Assembly: GCA_033065855.1 (NCBI GenBank)
Contig: JAVXUO010002949.1
Location: forward strand, 62,001-126,000
Source: Escallonia rubra
Taxonomy: Eukaryota; Streptophyta; Magnoliopsida; Escalloniales; Escalloniaceae
Direction of reading: 5' to 3'
DNA: 64,000 nt
Part shown: positions 10,843 to 23,968 of the stretch, piece after piece
Numbering within the stretch: position 1 is the first letter of the stretch
Layout: each line of letters starts with the position of its first letter
The notes under the pieces: generated by a model
The model's database searches: none
Told to the model about the DNA's origin: nothing
The model's input: only the letters and a program-made list of their open reading frames with translations
Position numbers and translations under genes: made by a program

Positions 10843-12800
10843 CTCGTACTCGTAAGTACTCCTTGATTTACTTATGACTAATGTCGAACACTGAATTTTG
10901 TATTGATATCAGCATGTTATTGCCCAGAAAATCCCAATATTGAACCTAAATCAATTATTTGAAAATCTTATCGATGCTCGCCTGTTATTGCATGCTGGGC
11001 ATATTCCATAATTGTTTGCATTCGATCTCGTGAACTGTTGTGCCTAAATTCGATAACCGTTTATAATCGTTCTTGTTGTTTGTTGTGGTTATTCTAGAAT
11101 GCCGAGTGATGACTTATATCAGTATGTTTATTATTATTGAAACCCGAATTGATTTCGGTGATTTGAGTTTATGTTAATGCTTATTGATATTGTAGATTTT
11201 GTGTTGACCAAGGAAATCGTACTGTGGAGAGGCGTTATAAGGCTGATTTGAATCCTACGTGCCGGAGTGGCATCACAACTACCCAATATCAACATTTTTG
11301 AATTTAATTACATTGTATCTTACAGTGACTGTTACAGAATGACTGGAAAGGATTGTCTCAAACGGTTTGTTTTTGTTTGAAATCTCTCCCCAGATTGCCT
11401 TTAAAATCCTTTGGAAAACCATCTTGGAATGATGGCTTTGAAAAACATCTCTTATTGATCGTTTTGGAACCCGTCATGATTGTTTAGGGATGGCAATGGG
11501 GCGGGTCGGATGCGGATCTGCTAAAATCTGAACCCGCCCCGCTACCCCTAAAATCCCACCTCGCCCCGCACCCATCCCGCGCCGGGTTCTGTAACCTCAA
11601 TACCACATCCGACCCTAACATACTTTAGAAAACCCAAACCCAGCAGGTCAGTCAGTTGCGATTCTTCCAATCTTGCTTCCAATGGCAGGAGATTTAGTCA
11701 CGGCTGGTGGCCGGTGGGGAAGCTTGGCAGTAGATCACGGTAGGCCAATATACTTAGATGGCAGCGATCACGGCGGCGACGACTTGCTGATGATTGAAAA
11801 CCATCATCACAGCGACGACGGCTTGCAGATGAACGACACCATCGATGTTGGGCCAGTCGCTGACAGTGCCTTTATGGAGGTCGCACGTCAGTCACCGACG
11901 GGGGTAGAGAAGAAGGAGGCGCCACGATGGGGAGAGAAGAAGGAGTTGCCGACGGCAGGAGAGAGGAAGTCGACGGCAGATGAAAATTAGGGTGAAGAAC
12001 TGAAGCGGCACCAAGTTATTGGCGGAGAGTGAGAGATGATTGGAAATTAGGGTTGGGGAATGGGGATGATAAGGATATGTTATATACATGTGGGATGGAC
12101 GGCTATGATTAAAGGGTGAATATGGTTAGTGTACCGGGGCGGGAGCGGGTCGCGGGGCCGGGCGGTTTAGACTAAATACCATACCCGCCCCTAACCCGTT
12201 GTGGATTTTTTAAAAAAAAACCATACCCGCCCCATGGCCCGGTCAAAGTAAAAAAAACCCGCTCCTATAAGAGCGGGGCGGGGTAGGTAACCGCCGGTTG
12301 CGGGTCTTTTTGCCATCCCTATGATTGTTATTGTTTATTCTGGTATTTATTTATGATGAATTTTGATCATTTTGGGAATCATTATCGATTGGATTCTTTG
12401 AAATTGTTTTGTAATTCTTTTGGTAGTCCTTGTACGACCTTACTGAGCTCTCAAAAGCTCACCCTTCGTCTGACTCCATTCTGCAGGTGATGATCAGCTG
12501 TATCATGCTCGGGAATGGGGTTTAGAGTCTGTGTGAGATTCCGGTTAGCCCACCACTACTGTGTAGTGAGACCCCTACGTGGGTCGGTACTGTCAACTCG
12601 TTCTATAAGGATTCAAGTTTGTAAAGAACCTAGGTTTTAATGGTTTAAGTTTAAGCAGTTTTGTAATCTTGAATTTTGATGTCAGTAAGTGGATATCAAA
12701 TTAGACGCTTTGAAGTATATGTTAGTAATTTGATGTGATATGGTAGGTTAACGTTCCGGGAGTTTAGGGCGACGGAGCTTCGAATTTCTGGAGCATTACA
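10843..12800 (+). mobile_element. 5' LTR (5'-truncated) of a Tekay/Del-like gypsy element
   Basis: The sequence from 'ctcgtactcgtaagtactcc' to the GGAGCATTACA end is collinear with the reverse complement of 23,969-25,215, a second LTR of the family. It ends immediately before a tRNA-Met primer-binding site. A hAT element (11,485-12,321) interrupts it. The part upstream of the polyadenylation-like region is missing, having been replaced by the inverted fragment to its left. Confidence 0.75.
11485..12321. mobile_element. Non-autonomous hAT element with 8-bp TSD
   Basis: Terminal inverted repeats TAGGGATGGCAA / TTGCCATCCCTA and a perfect 8-bp target-site duplication TGATTGTT (11,477-11,484 and 12,322-12,329) identify a hAT-superfamily insertion of 837 bp. 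Subterminal sequence is GC-rich (GGGGCGGGTCGGATGCGG and its complement). The inside has an open frame at 11,673-11,990 rich in Asp/His/Glu but without transposase motifs. The uninterrupted target is still present in the related LTR at 24,456-24,463, which confirms the insertion. A family member lies at 47,167-48,266. Confidence 0.92.
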
Positions 12801-12802
12801 GT

Positions 12803-12814
12803 TGGTATCAGAGC
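12803..12814 (+). promoter_or_regulatory. Primer-binding site, initiator tRNA-Met
   Basis: TGGTATCAGAGC is complementary to the 3' end of plant initiator tRNA-Met and lies 2 bp after the LTR end, the usual place for reverse-transcription priming in this lineage. Confidence 0.92.
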
Positions 12815-13044
12815 GGTTCGGTCTTACGGTACTAAGAGTATAGGTGTATGATTCGCTAGGCACAGAACCATAGAGTATAGGTAACACGATTTTGTAGAAT
12901 CATATCCAGTTAATGAGAGTGGGGTAAGATAAGGGTGGAGTTAAGATGTCTGCCTTTGGAGTTAAGAAGTCTGTCTTTAATTTGTAACCATATTGTTCTT
13001 TAGACACGTATAGTGTAACACTGATAATTGTTCATTGTACGAGC

Positions 13045-14460
13045 ATGGCTCGCGCTCATAGTACTAGAAGCAGAGATAGTACGGAGGGCCAATAGGTCCT
13101 CGATATGGAGGTATCTCGACCTAATAGAGAGGAATAACAGAACTCAGAACCAATGGTTGCAATTCTAAAAACTACGAACCATATTTTGATCGTGATGGCA
13201 CAGAATCTGGCTAACCAGCAGCAAGGCGTACCGAATTCGGTTCAACCACAGCCACGACCTCAAAATAAGAGTACCTTAGGTGAATTTACCAAAACAAGAT
13301 GCGTCTAGCTTTAGGGGGTTGTTGGACCCTATGGAGGCAGAGAGTTAGATTAATGAAATGGAGGAAATTTCTGGGCAATTGATTCTAGTGAGAGACAAAA
13401 GATTGAACTTGTGGTCTATAAACTGAGAGGTGAGGCCGATTAGGGGTGGAAAATGGAAGCGAAGTGTCTGACTCATCAGCAATTGACTGATATCACTTGG
13501 GAACAATTTAGGAAGTTATTTCTCAACCGGTATTTTTGCGAGATTTTATGAACAGATGTTTAGGGAGTTTGTTAATGTGAGGCAATTTAAGAGTCGGTAG
13601 ACGAGTTTGAGATGAGGTTTTCTTGTTTTGCTAGATTACTGACGGAGGCAGATAGCTGCCAGAAGTCTGAGTGAGAGGTTAGCCTGGATTGAGAGATGGA
13701 TAGATCTCTGCTTTATTGACGAGCTATACGAAGTGTGTTTACTTGGTACATGCTTTGGGCAATCGAAGTCTGACAATAGAAGAAACTATGAGCCAACACA
13801 GGGTGGACAAAAGAGAGATAGGTAAGAGTGTTCCCAGGGCAGATTAGTAGAAACTGACAGGCGGCAACAACTTTTACAATCGGCACAGCGGGGTGCCTAA
13901 GGCCCAGAGTAGGGCAGAATCAGGGATATAGGTCTGCATCAGCCCGTGGATTTAGACATGGCAGAGTTCTGAAATTCGATCGGGGCATAATATGGGATTT
14001 AGAGGAGCATAAGGTGTAGGCACTCAATCAACTCAGAGTACTAAATTTAGACCATCGCGAATTTCTGGAGGTCTTCTTACACAGTGTACTGGTTAAGGTG
14101 GTGGGTCAGCTTTTCTGGCCGCGCCATGTATCATGGTGGTAGGCCATGGTACAGAGTTACCGGAGGGTCTTTTAAGTGTGGCAGCATGGAGCATTAGGTT
14201 CGAGACTGTCCGGTTATTAAAAAAAATAATCAGTCAACTTTTCATCCCACACCTATAGCTAGTGCATCGACAAATAGTGTTCCTTGTCAAGGAAAAAGAC
14301 AAGGCCACAGGGCCAAACCCAGCAGTCTCAAGTCCAGCAAGGGCAGAGGCCCATGACATTGCTACATCTGATGACGTGATATCAGGTACACTAAAGGTTA
14401 ACCCATGAGATGCCATGTATTGGTTCATTCTGGAGCGTCATATCCTTGGTATCCTTTACT
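13045..14460 (+). pseudogene. Chromovirus gag-protease remnant
   Basis: An ATG at 13,045 opens a MARAHSTRS frame that stops after 17 codons. Later pieces in changing frames resemble gypsy gag, including an EMEEISGQLILV-like stretch near 13,355. A CCHC zinc knuckle is readable at 14,177-14,215 (C-x2-C-x4-H-x4-C), but a TAG stop falls directly after the His codon. A degenerate protease start (GTLKVNP...) follows near 14,390. Stops and shifts throughout make it non-functional. Confidence 0.7.
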
Positions 14461-16640
14461 TTTGCATAACAATCGAGGGTGAAAATCCATCTTCTAGGAA
14501 CTGATCTTGTGAAAGGAACTTCATTGGGAAAGTCTTTGACCGTTTCTACGGTTCTCTAAAATTGTATTGTCCACATAAGGGATAGAGAACTTCTTGCAGA
14601 TCCTATCTCATTTGTTGTTCGAGACTTGGATATCATATTAAGCATAAATTGGTGATCCTTTAATCATGTATCTATAAACTGTCATGGAAATCCCTAGTAA
14701 TGTTTGAAAGTTCGTAAGGTTTGAGTAGTAGTAAGTTAGTGATTTGATTTATGAGGGAGATGGTGCTGTTGAGGAATGATTGGTGTTAAGACTGAAAGTT
14801 TGGTTTGAGAGTACGACAAGATATTTGAAATTCTACTCTTTCATCTCGTTCATTCCTTTGTATATTGAACTCAAATGCGACATAATTGAATGCCAACTTA
14901 CTCTAGGATGTCGGAAAAGATGTCATCCATATTCAGTCGGCTTATCCCTTCTTCAGAATATTTATTTATTTATTTATTCAAATGTATTTGGACATGATGG
15001 GATAGTATCTGGCTCACTGGCCGTGAGAAAGCTACAAATTCCATTAAGGACAAGTAAATCTTACTGATTGTAATTGCTTCGAATCATTGGGTTGACTTTA
15101 CTTTGTCAGACCTACACCATTGTTTATGTACTAATCGCTTTCTAGAATGTTGTATCTTTTCATTGTGAATATCGAGAGCCAATAGGTATGATTTTGTTAA
15201 AAAAATTCGTGTCTTGATCGTCAGGCTGCGATTATTGTTATCATTTGATTCTTAAATGCCTAACTGAGATGGTTGTTTGTTATGATTAACGTCAGATGCT
15301 TTGTTGTATAACCATCGTTGCTCCTTTGTGATTGGTGTTTGTTTAATACATAACAAAATGGTAACATGTTATAATTGATGCTTCTAGTTAATCAAGTTAT
15401 CAGTTTTACTATGTTTTATTTCTAGATGATCTGGAAATTGGCAATATGTTAAGTATGTATATATTTTCCTCATTTAGGACTTGCATAGTTTCACCTCCCA
15501 TAATATGAGATTATGTAAACTCTTAAGCCTCAGATAATCGATGAATGCGAGTAGACTCAGAGAACATGGATTAGATTTGGACAATCTATTTGATAGTTCA
15601 GTATAAGATTGAGATTTTGGTTGATCACGCAATAGTAGACCCCATGTTACTTGCTTTTAGAAGTGAAGAATTCTAACCGTTTAACCGAAACAGATGATTG
15701 AAGGATAATGCTATAAGATTTTTGTAAATAATGTGAATGTGAATCGTAAGTGATGTGATAAGTTAGAGCCTCAAACTTTAGTGAAAGTGCAAGACATGTG
15801 AGTGCAAAATCATATTTCGCGGTATGTTAAGATAACACATTCCTCCGTAATGAATTCAGAAACAGTGTGGATTCGTTTGACTTAAAAGATAACACATCTC
15901 TCTACAATGGCTTGGGTAACAGTTTGGACCCATTTGTATTAAGACACCAGAGCGTGCAACGAAATCGTAATGGTTACAGTTCTCCGTTTGAAGTGTATGC
16001 AGAATCATAGGTATGCAATACGTAACTATGTTAAGATAACACGCCCCTCGGTGAAAAATTCGGCAATAGTTTGGACTCATTGTTTTGAGATGTTAGAGTG
16101 CACAATGAAAGCCTCGTGGATACAGTTTTTGCTGTCTGTTGTGAGGTGTAAGTGTTTATTAGTTATTATATCCATGTTAGCTTCGGTAGAGTGTAGGTTA
16201 TGTATGACCATCGTTTGGCATTCCGTACACCTTAAGCTCGAAGTTAAACTTTCCATCGTTAAGTAAGTTGTGCAAATGATAGTGTCTCTGGTACAGTATC
16301 AGTATAATGCAGTGGAAGCCTGTTGTATAGTATTAGTAAAAATGTGTTGAATTCGGAGTAGTGCAAGTTCGGCTCAGTGAGTTTTGTATTAGCTAAGCCA
16401 TTGTTCGTGAAGTACCGGAACGGTTAGAGAGCGAGTGATAACTTGATCAGGTTGAGTTTAATGTTACAACGAGAATTTTATAGTTGCGTTCGGGTATTCA
16501 TCGGATTGAACTTGGGTATGACGGTTAGATGTAGCTTAGCTACTATGTGGTAGTTATCAGCATTACGCATCGAAAGCGTAGTGCCTAGACGTTATAAGTG
16601 ATAGGATATCTGAGAGCAAATTTCGAGGATGAAATTTTTA
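14461..16640 (+). mobile_element. Decayed internal region of the chromovirus, pol largely deleted
   Basis: I could not recognise reverse transcriptase, RNase H, integrase or chromodomain motifs. Part of 15,820-16,110 is a loose tandem array ('aagataacac', '...cagtttggac(t/c)cat') with units near 15,827, 15,882 and 16,030. Open frames at 14,780-15,067 and 15,970-16,266 have no known domain. Confidence 0.5.
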
Positions 16641-17050
16641 TAACGTGGGGAAAATATAATATCCCGAACTTCGAAAGCTGTTTAAGATAACCATCTGTGA
16701 CCCAAAAAATAAACGGGCGATAATTTTGAGCAATGCTCAGGTTGTAGAAGACAATGGAAGCTTAAAAGAATTTGGGGCAAAAATGTAAGCTTTTTGGGTC
16801 ATTTAGTAATCTTGAAAAAAAAAACTTTTGGGGGCATAAATGTAAACTATATTTTTACTAATGAAAAATAATATAATGAGTGATCATTTATATTTTTAGT
16901 GATGTCTAATTAAATGATTAAATTAGAATTAATTTGGGGCGCCTAAATGTAATTGCACAAAGTTTGGGGGCCAATTTGCAGTTTTGAAAATTTGGCATGA
17001 ATGTGTCAAAATTTTAGAGAAATTAGCCATAAGAAGATGCCACCTCCACC
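16641..17050 (+). mobile_element. Polypurine tract and 3' LTR start of the chromovirus
   Basis: A purine-rich stretch (GTGGGGAAAA, 16,645-16,654) precedes TATAATATCCCG at 16,655, a decayed form of the family's TGTAATATCC LTR start. The next ~390 bp are collinear with the reverse complement of the LTR at 27,403 leftward ('aacttttgggggcataa', 'gtgatgtctaattaaatg', 'aaagtttgggggccaattt', 'cataagaagatgccac'). The LTR stops at about 17,050 where a CACTA fragment begins. Confidence 0.75.
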
Positions 17051-17992
17051 TTGCTTAACTATCGAGAATATGTGTGTGCTTTTAATGCAAGACATCGTTG
17101 CTGGACAGACAGAGCCGGATCCGGATAACACTACCCCCATGGATGATGACGATCAACAGAATCCAGATCCCGGTCTTGATGAGCCCTGAGCCCTCCCCCT
17201 CTGCCCCTCCCCTGCCCTCCTGAAATTGTGCTCCCCTTCCTTTCCCTTCCCTATTTGTATCCCCCTCCACCTCTTGTCCCCGCCCCCTGTTATATTTGGT
17301 TAACAATTCTGAACAATGTTGTATATATTTTATATTTAATTAGTATAGAATTTAAATATATACTTTGTGTTTTAGGGTTTAATAATTGTTGATGGATCAA
17401 CAATTATTCAACCCTAATGTGGATTGAGAATTGATTGTTGAAATTGTATAATGTTATTGGATTACGATTACATGTTTGGGTATTAAAAAAACAAAAATGA
17501 AATAAAAAAAAATTAGCGACGGATTTTATTTCGTCGCTAAAAGTCTAGAATGACAGTGTATTGAAAAACTTTTAGCAACGGAAAAAATTTACTGACGGAC
17601 TTTTAACTACAGAAAGTCCATTTCTAAAAGTCCATTACTTTTGCCAGCGAACTTTTAGCGGCGGAATATTCGTCGCTAAAAATGTCATCGGTAAAACATT
17701 TAGTGGCGTTGCTAGATATTTTCCTAAATTAATAATTTTAAAAAAAGAAATTAAACTAAAATATGGAAATTTTTAGCGATGAAAATTCCGTCGCTAAATG
17801 AATTTAGTATCTATCGCTAAATGTTATATTTTTTGCGACGGATTTTAAAATTCCGTCGTCAAACTTTTGGCGATATGATTATTAGTAACAGACTTTTAGA
17901 GACGGGGTATCGTCACTTAAAGTCTTTTGCGGTGGAATACGGACTTTTAGCGACGGAATTGTCTGTCGCTAGAAGTCCTTTTCCTTGTAGTG
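17050..17992 (-). mobile_element. CACTA (En/Spm-like) transposon end fragment
   Basis: The right end reads CCTTGTAGTG, i.e. CACTACAAGG on the minus strand, the signature terminal repeat of CACTA elements. The adjacent 480 bp carry many copies of a subterminal motif AGCGACGGA / TCCGTCGCTA in both orientations, where the transposase normally binds. A + strand frame at 17,001-17,189 (DPDNTTPMDDDDQQNPDPG) is acidic, but I cannot assign it. The other terminus is missing. Confidence 0.75.
17373..17416. repeat. Hairpin: 21-bp inverted repeat with 2-nt loop
   Basis: 17,373-17,393 pairs with 17,396-17,416 with a single mismatch (core AATAATTGTTGAT/ATCAACAATTATT). It lies inside the CACTA fragment, 70 bp after the pyrimidine-rich 17,200-17,290 block. 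Confidence 0.8.
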
Positions 17993-19642
17993 TCAGTCGT
18001 ATGCGCTGGATTTTTTATAATCATTCTCCAACCTTTTTCAATTTCTCTCCTTTTTTCATCTTTTTTCTTTTTCAACATTTGTTTCTTTTTTCGAGATAAA
18101 AAATATGACCATCATGATTCTACTCATCATGGATATTCAAGACTTTGGTTCCTATGAGGGGGAAACCTTAAAAAATGCGGAGTTGACTTTGTAGCAATAC
18201 TTAGGACATAGGCACATACCAAGAAATTACCCACCCCAAGGTTAGGAATACATGCTTCCAAAAAAAAAAAGGCTAAACTGTTTAAGCACAAAGGATTAGC
18301 AAGTGATAAAATTTTAGTATAGGGTAATCAGGATGATATATGGTGGCCAAACGATGACCTCCAATCATCGAAAATGCTCATTTCAAGGAAGACTTGTTCA
18401 AACCTATGTGCTTTCAAGGTCTTTCTTTCTTTTTTTTATTTCTTGCCCTAACTTCTCTCTAGACCACGCTTTTCAGGATTTTCGGTCTAGCGGGCCTTTT
18501 CTTCCCCTCCCCACCCCCCCGTTTTTAAGATAAATGGCTCATGCTAGGAGAGAGTAAGTGACCTTTGCATAGGAAAAAGTCTTTACATCCATATGACACC
18601 TCATTGTCTTTGAGGATTGGGCTTGCTTTTGGTGAATAAGAGTTATGAGAGGTTAGCCAAGAAAATAGTCATGGCCTTTTCATGATAATCTCCTATAGTC
18701 TCACTCGAATGTGTAATTTTCGAACCAAATTCTCATGTTAGGTACATTGACATTCAATTTTTGAAGAAAATGAAATTCTAATTTTTACGCTTGAAAAGAC
18801 AGTGAGTCACCACCCCCAAGTGCAAAGAGAAAGTGTCAACGAGATAGACCACTACGCTTAAATCATTTTTTGTATAACTCCTCAAAGTGATTGCTCAACT
18901 ATGAATTTCAATCAGTATAAAATTGGGCGATTCTCTCTTGCTCGTGAAAAGTTTTTTACATGCTCTCGACTTGTTAAAGTTGGACACCTAGACTTATACA
19001 AACTTTATTTGACTTAGACCCTAAGAGAGACTTCTAAGAGGGGAATAAACTATTTTTGACTACTGACTAACCGTCTAGTTAGGAGCACAGATAATCGGCC
19101 AGTTAGTCAGAGTCTCCCTTTTATTTGCAAAATTACCAGGTTTAGCTTACAGAATATTGGTGGTTTCCCTGCCAACATTCCATAGGCCAATATAGGTATC
19201 CTCCCAACAAAGGGTAGAACACATCATGTTCCGGATGTGTGGTTTTTCCTTATAACACAAGGTCACTTTTATTAGCTCGACTTTACCATATACCTCATGC
19301 CTGTACCTTGGAAGTTAATAATAGGTGATCACCCGTATGTATACAAGTCATTTGATATACTAAGAAACTAGGAAGAATCTTTAATACGAGGCCGTGGAGT
19401 TGAGAGCTCAATCGAAAGATCACCTTGAGCCCAGGAGGACCAAAGGCTTCAACTGTCGTGTTGCTCTTGAATGGGTGGGTCGGACGTGTGCGTGTGAGGT
19501 ATGAAAATAAAAGTGCAAATACCACAGTTATGTCATATTATACATGCCACCAAATATAAGAAAAGTACAAAAAGGCCAAAAATCAATAAACTTTTGAAGT
19601 CTAGTCCTCTTAGTGTTTTAAGTCCCCAGCTGAGTTGCCTTT
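17993..19642. other. Intergenic, nothing recognised
   Basis: T-rich sequence up to 18,100 and mixed AT-rich sequence beyond. Open frames at 18,333-18,533 (+) and 19,295-19,525 (-) have no recognised motif. No transposon ends were found. Confidence 0.4.
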
Positions 19643-20901
19643 TGTGACGAACCGCCTCGGAGAAATCCCTAAAATGATTATAATGGAGTCGCCATCTTAT
19701 TCAATTAGAGGAAAATAAGGAAATCCTAAAATGACTCTACGGTGTCCAAGAAGGATGACTAGTCTGTCGAAACCGAGAGGGGTCCGGGCACTAAATTACG
19801 CAACGGGAAGGTGTTAGGCCCCCGCCGCGCCCTTTCGGTCTCACTTCGTTTTAATTGAATTTTGGCCTTAAGAACACGTAGCATATAAAATATCATAAGA
19901 CTCACCCTAGGTTAATTTTTAGATTTTTTGCTTGAATTTGACAGCAGGGGTTGAATTGTGTGCGTATCCGATCGGACGAATTGGAATCAAAACAGTAGTA
20001 CTTCGACTATGGTCCTACGGGGAGTAATCTACATTTTGAATATAGACTGTAAACAAAGATTTACAACAAGACTATTTTTGTTATTTTTGAAATGAAATGT
20101 GATCACGGGGAAGGGAGAAAATCTATATGGTATTTTACCCTAGAAAAACTAGTAAAGATTACCTCGAGTTGTAGCTTGTCTTGACGGCTCGAGGATGTTC
20201 TCCTTAGAATCCACAATACAAAGAGCAAAAAGACGTTTTAAGATTGGTTTGAATGGCTAGACTTCTTGAGAGATATAATATGTCACTTCACTAAGAAATG
20301 GCACACAAGCTCTAAAAAGAATCAGCTTCGGAACTCCCAAAAATAAAGGCCAAGACCCCATTTTATAGTGCCCAGGGTCGTAGAATCTGATAAGATGCAA
20401 GGGTGAAGATAAGTCAAAATAAGTGATAAAATCGTAGATTGACAAAAGTCAACTAACTGACCGATTAGTCAAAAAATGGCTGGTTCATCCCATTAATTAA
20501 TTATTGATTTTTCCAAATTTTGAGGCATTATTTACTCCTTGTTTTGATCATTATCTCTAAAATAAAAAATGGGATGTACCAGATTCGGGATAATTCATTT
20601 CCTAAACAAAATCTGAACTGATTTGATCTCTATATCAAGGATAAATTATGGATTATTTTTCCAAGTCATCTAGACAAACTACATCAATTAGAATAATCTA
20701 GACCTAATTAACATGCATGGACTGGACTGATAGACTGGACTTGTAACTGGGCTAGACTAACGGACTGGATATGCAACTGGACTGGACTGAATTAATTAAC
20801 TAAATTAAATTACTAAGCTTAGACTCAATGATGCATTTTGATTAATAATAAAGCCCATTATTTCTTTAAATAAAAACACCTACAAAAATGGGGTGTCTAC
20901 A
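19643..20901 (+). mobile_element. LTR or solo LTR of an unassigned LTR retrotransposon
   Basis: The block runs from TGTGACGAACCGCCTCGG to GGGGTGTCTACA, giving TG...CA ends. It includes the 'ggagtcgccatc ... aacgggaaggtgttaggc' arrangement that I know from LTRs of plant Tat-group gypsy elements. The 5 bp on each side (GCCTT and CACAG) do not match, so no target-site duplication supports it and it may be a remnant. Confidence 0.5.
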
Positions 20902-20929
20902 CACAGTTGAGGAATACGGTGCTCCCCGT

Positions 20930-23900
20930 ATTGAAAAGGTCCTACAGTTCAAGCTTCCTTTCTCTCTGCTTCTAGTTCTTCAGGATCCTCTGGTCCTCGC
21001 AAACGAATAGCTATTGAGGTCTTTTGTTTAACTAAAGATCTAGATTCTAAGAAGCCTAGACCTGTGTCAACCACCCCCTTTGTACATTCACCAGGTATTC
21101 TTTACCAAACTATACCTTTACCAAGTTTGGTATATTATTCATAGGGTAGTCTGGTTATCTGTTCATTGGTTCCTGATTGTTTGCCGGTTGATTCATTTTC
21201 TTGCTTTATTCATATAGTTGCTGAGGGCAAGAGAGTGAATTTCATGGATTTTGTACCCTATACTTTGATAGCTTTCCAGTGCTCATAGGCTTGGCAACTT
21301 TTCTGTCAGAGGGCCTTCTGGGTTGAGCCTCGTCAATCCCTTGACATTAAATGATCAATTTTGAATCAGAATTGTGGTGGTTTGGGTCAACACACCACAA
21401 TCCGATTGTTTACTGGTTTGATCCATTCTCATAACCACCTGATGTTATTTTCCTTATGGGAACCAAATTAGTTTCAGTTCAACTTGCTTGTAAATCTTGT
21501 AAGTTAGGTTCTTTTGAGACTATGAGTGTTGATTCAGTTGGATCTAGTTCGGGTTTTATGGCTTGGTGGTACAATCTTCAAAGCTCTAAGTTATTTTTTC
21601 TGATAAATTTTTTATCTTATGTTCGGAGCTATCCTCCGAATGGAGATGTTGTTCATTATGGCTTCGTCTATGGGCATCCAACCGTCAAGTTTCCTAATGA
21701 AACTTGGCTTCATATTCATCATATATTAGAACACTTTTCTAGACCTCTTTGTTTAAATGGTGACTATAATCAAGTTTTGTCACCTAATGAGAAAACATGT
21801 CCACTTTCTAGGAATTTCCCTAGTGCTTGAAGTTTAAGAACTGTTCTAGAAAGTATTGGGCTAACAAATATTGGATGGAAAGGTTCCGCTTTATAATTGG
21901 ATTCGAGGTTTTCGGATAGAGGGTTCGTTCTAGAAAAATTGGACTGGGTTATGGCTAATCCAGATTGAATCATCCGGCACCTGGAGGCAATAGCTAATTC
22001 TTTAGCTATTCAACTTTCTGATTATGCTCCTATCTAATCCACTTCGCCCTTGTTTTCCAAAACCACAACCTTTTGAGGCAGTTTGGTTAGATCACCGTCT
22101 CATATTCAACTTCTAAAATCTACCCGGGCTTTTTCTCCTTTCGGTTCCCCTTTATTTCAAGTAATGTCTTGTTCCAGAATAGCACTAAGGGATCCGAGTT
22201 CTTAGAATCGAATGTTGGTAATCTAGATGGGTTCATCCAGTCAACTCGCTTTCTTCTTTCTTCTCTGTTTACTCCAGGGCCTCTTTTGGAATCACAATGT
22301 AATCAGTTCTTTCACCTTCCGAATACGCTTAATTTTTATTGGCATGCGAAGAAGTTTTTTGGGCTCAGCATTCCAAAAGTGACTGGTTGGATTTAGGTGA
22401 CCGGAATACGAAATTTTTACATACCTCTTCCATTATTCATTGAAAGCATAATCATATCTACTCTTTGAAAATTAGTCAGGGTTTGCTTCAATCAGGTGAG
22501 GAGGGTATAATTGAGATTGCACTTGCTTTTCCATCTCAACCAAACTTTGGGTATTATTTGGCAGTTTAATTAAATGTCTCGATTAATCAAAGATCAGTTT
22601 CTTATGACGTGGTTCAAGGTGTTTAGGACAGGTGTGCACATTGGATATGTTTACTACTAAATAAGGCAAGTCGTGCTACTCTAATTCAGTCGATTTTATC
22701 ATCCCTCCTTATTCATTACATGTCAGTTTATAATTCCCGATCTATGTGTGTAAACAATTAGACCAAATTCTTGCCCGATTTTGGTGGTTAGGTGAGGCTT
22801 CCCATAAATCTATTCACTGGATATCTTCGATGGTTTTATGCCTTCCTAAACACCTTGGAGGTTTGGGATTTCATGATTTCAGGTCTTTTAATGAAGCCTT
22901 GTTAGCTAAACAAACTTGGAAAATTGGGTCAATGCCTGAAAGTTGAATAGCTCAGGTTCTTAAAGGTCGTTATTTCAAGCATCAAGAATTTCTTCAGTCA
23001 AAAAACTGCAGTAACAGTTCATAGGTTTGGAAAAGTATTTTAGTGGGACAAAGGGTTCTGACGCAAGGCCTTCAGTGGAGAATTGGGATGGAAGATCAAT
23101 ATCTGTGTGGATGGATTGGTGGCTACCTAATGTATCTCATCTCTTGCTTACTCAGTATAGGACTTCTGATAAGCATCACTAGAAAGTTTGTGATTTAATC
23201 TTGCTATTCACACAGAATTGAGATATAGAATGAATTCTCTCTGTTTTCCCATTTCATTTTGCTACTCAGATTCTTTGAATCTGTCTTTGTTCCCATAAAT
23301 AAGTGGATAGTGCAGTCTGGGGCCTTTATGAAAAAGGTTATTTTTCAGTGTCAACTACCTATAAATTTCTTGCCTGCCAAAAGGTGAGATTTACGAGTTC
23401 AAAAAATAGTGTTCCTCCTAGTTTGTGGGCTCGTCTTTGGAAGCTGCCTATTCCCCAAAAATTAAGTTCTTTTTATGGCAATTTTTGCATAAAAGACTTG
23501 CTTTTCGTTTTGAATTTCTTAAATGTAATTGCTTAGCCTTCGACTCTTGTCCTTTTTGTCATATCTATTAAGAAACTCATGAACACCTTTTTTGGAATGT
23601 TGTCGTCTTAGCAAATTTTGGTTGGATCCTTTACTTTATCCATCTTTTTCTATTTCTGATTTTATTTTTCTAGCTATTGGTTTTGTTCTTGGTTAGTTAA
23701 ACCTATATTTCGGAAACCAATTGATTTCTGGTGTATCATTCGAATTTCCTAACTTCTTTCAAATATTTGGTCGGGTTATAATGAAATCGTGTTTCATGCT
23801 CAGCTGTTCAATCACGTTCTGATCCAAAGGAAATCGATTTTATGCTTAAGGAACTTCGATTTTCACGCCTTTATTAACAGAAGCTTCTTAAGATATTTAA

Positions 23901-23968
23901 ATCTCGTCCACTGATCCATGCCACTCGTATCGCCTTTATTGGATTTCAACACTTTTATCCTCCACTTT
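20930..23968 (+). pseudogene. LINE (L1-type) ORF2 remnant
   Basis: Pieces on + appear in the order of a plant L1 ORF2. The endonuclease region (21,456-21,830) contains GDYNQVLSP where family members have GDFN; the endonuclease end (21,930-22,040) has LDWVMANPDW and SDYAPI (canonical SDH-P). A late RT segment contains NKASRATLIQS, then FWWLGEASHKSIHW and GGLGFHDFRSFNEALLAKQ (22,650-22,950). Last is a zf-RVT region (23,303-23,580) with LWKLPIPQK and CPFCH. The RT core with the catalytic Asp pair is absent, apparently deleted near 22,600-22,660. Many stops and shifts are present. The 3' end abuts the LTR at 23,969. Confidence 0.8.

Noticed and set aside
12696-12887. 63-codon minus-strand ORF
   Set aside because: It spans the LTR end and primer-binding site of the chromovirus on the wrong strand; a shadow frame.
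20930-23968. Active LINE
   Set aside because: The RT catalytic core is deleted and the frames are broken many times.
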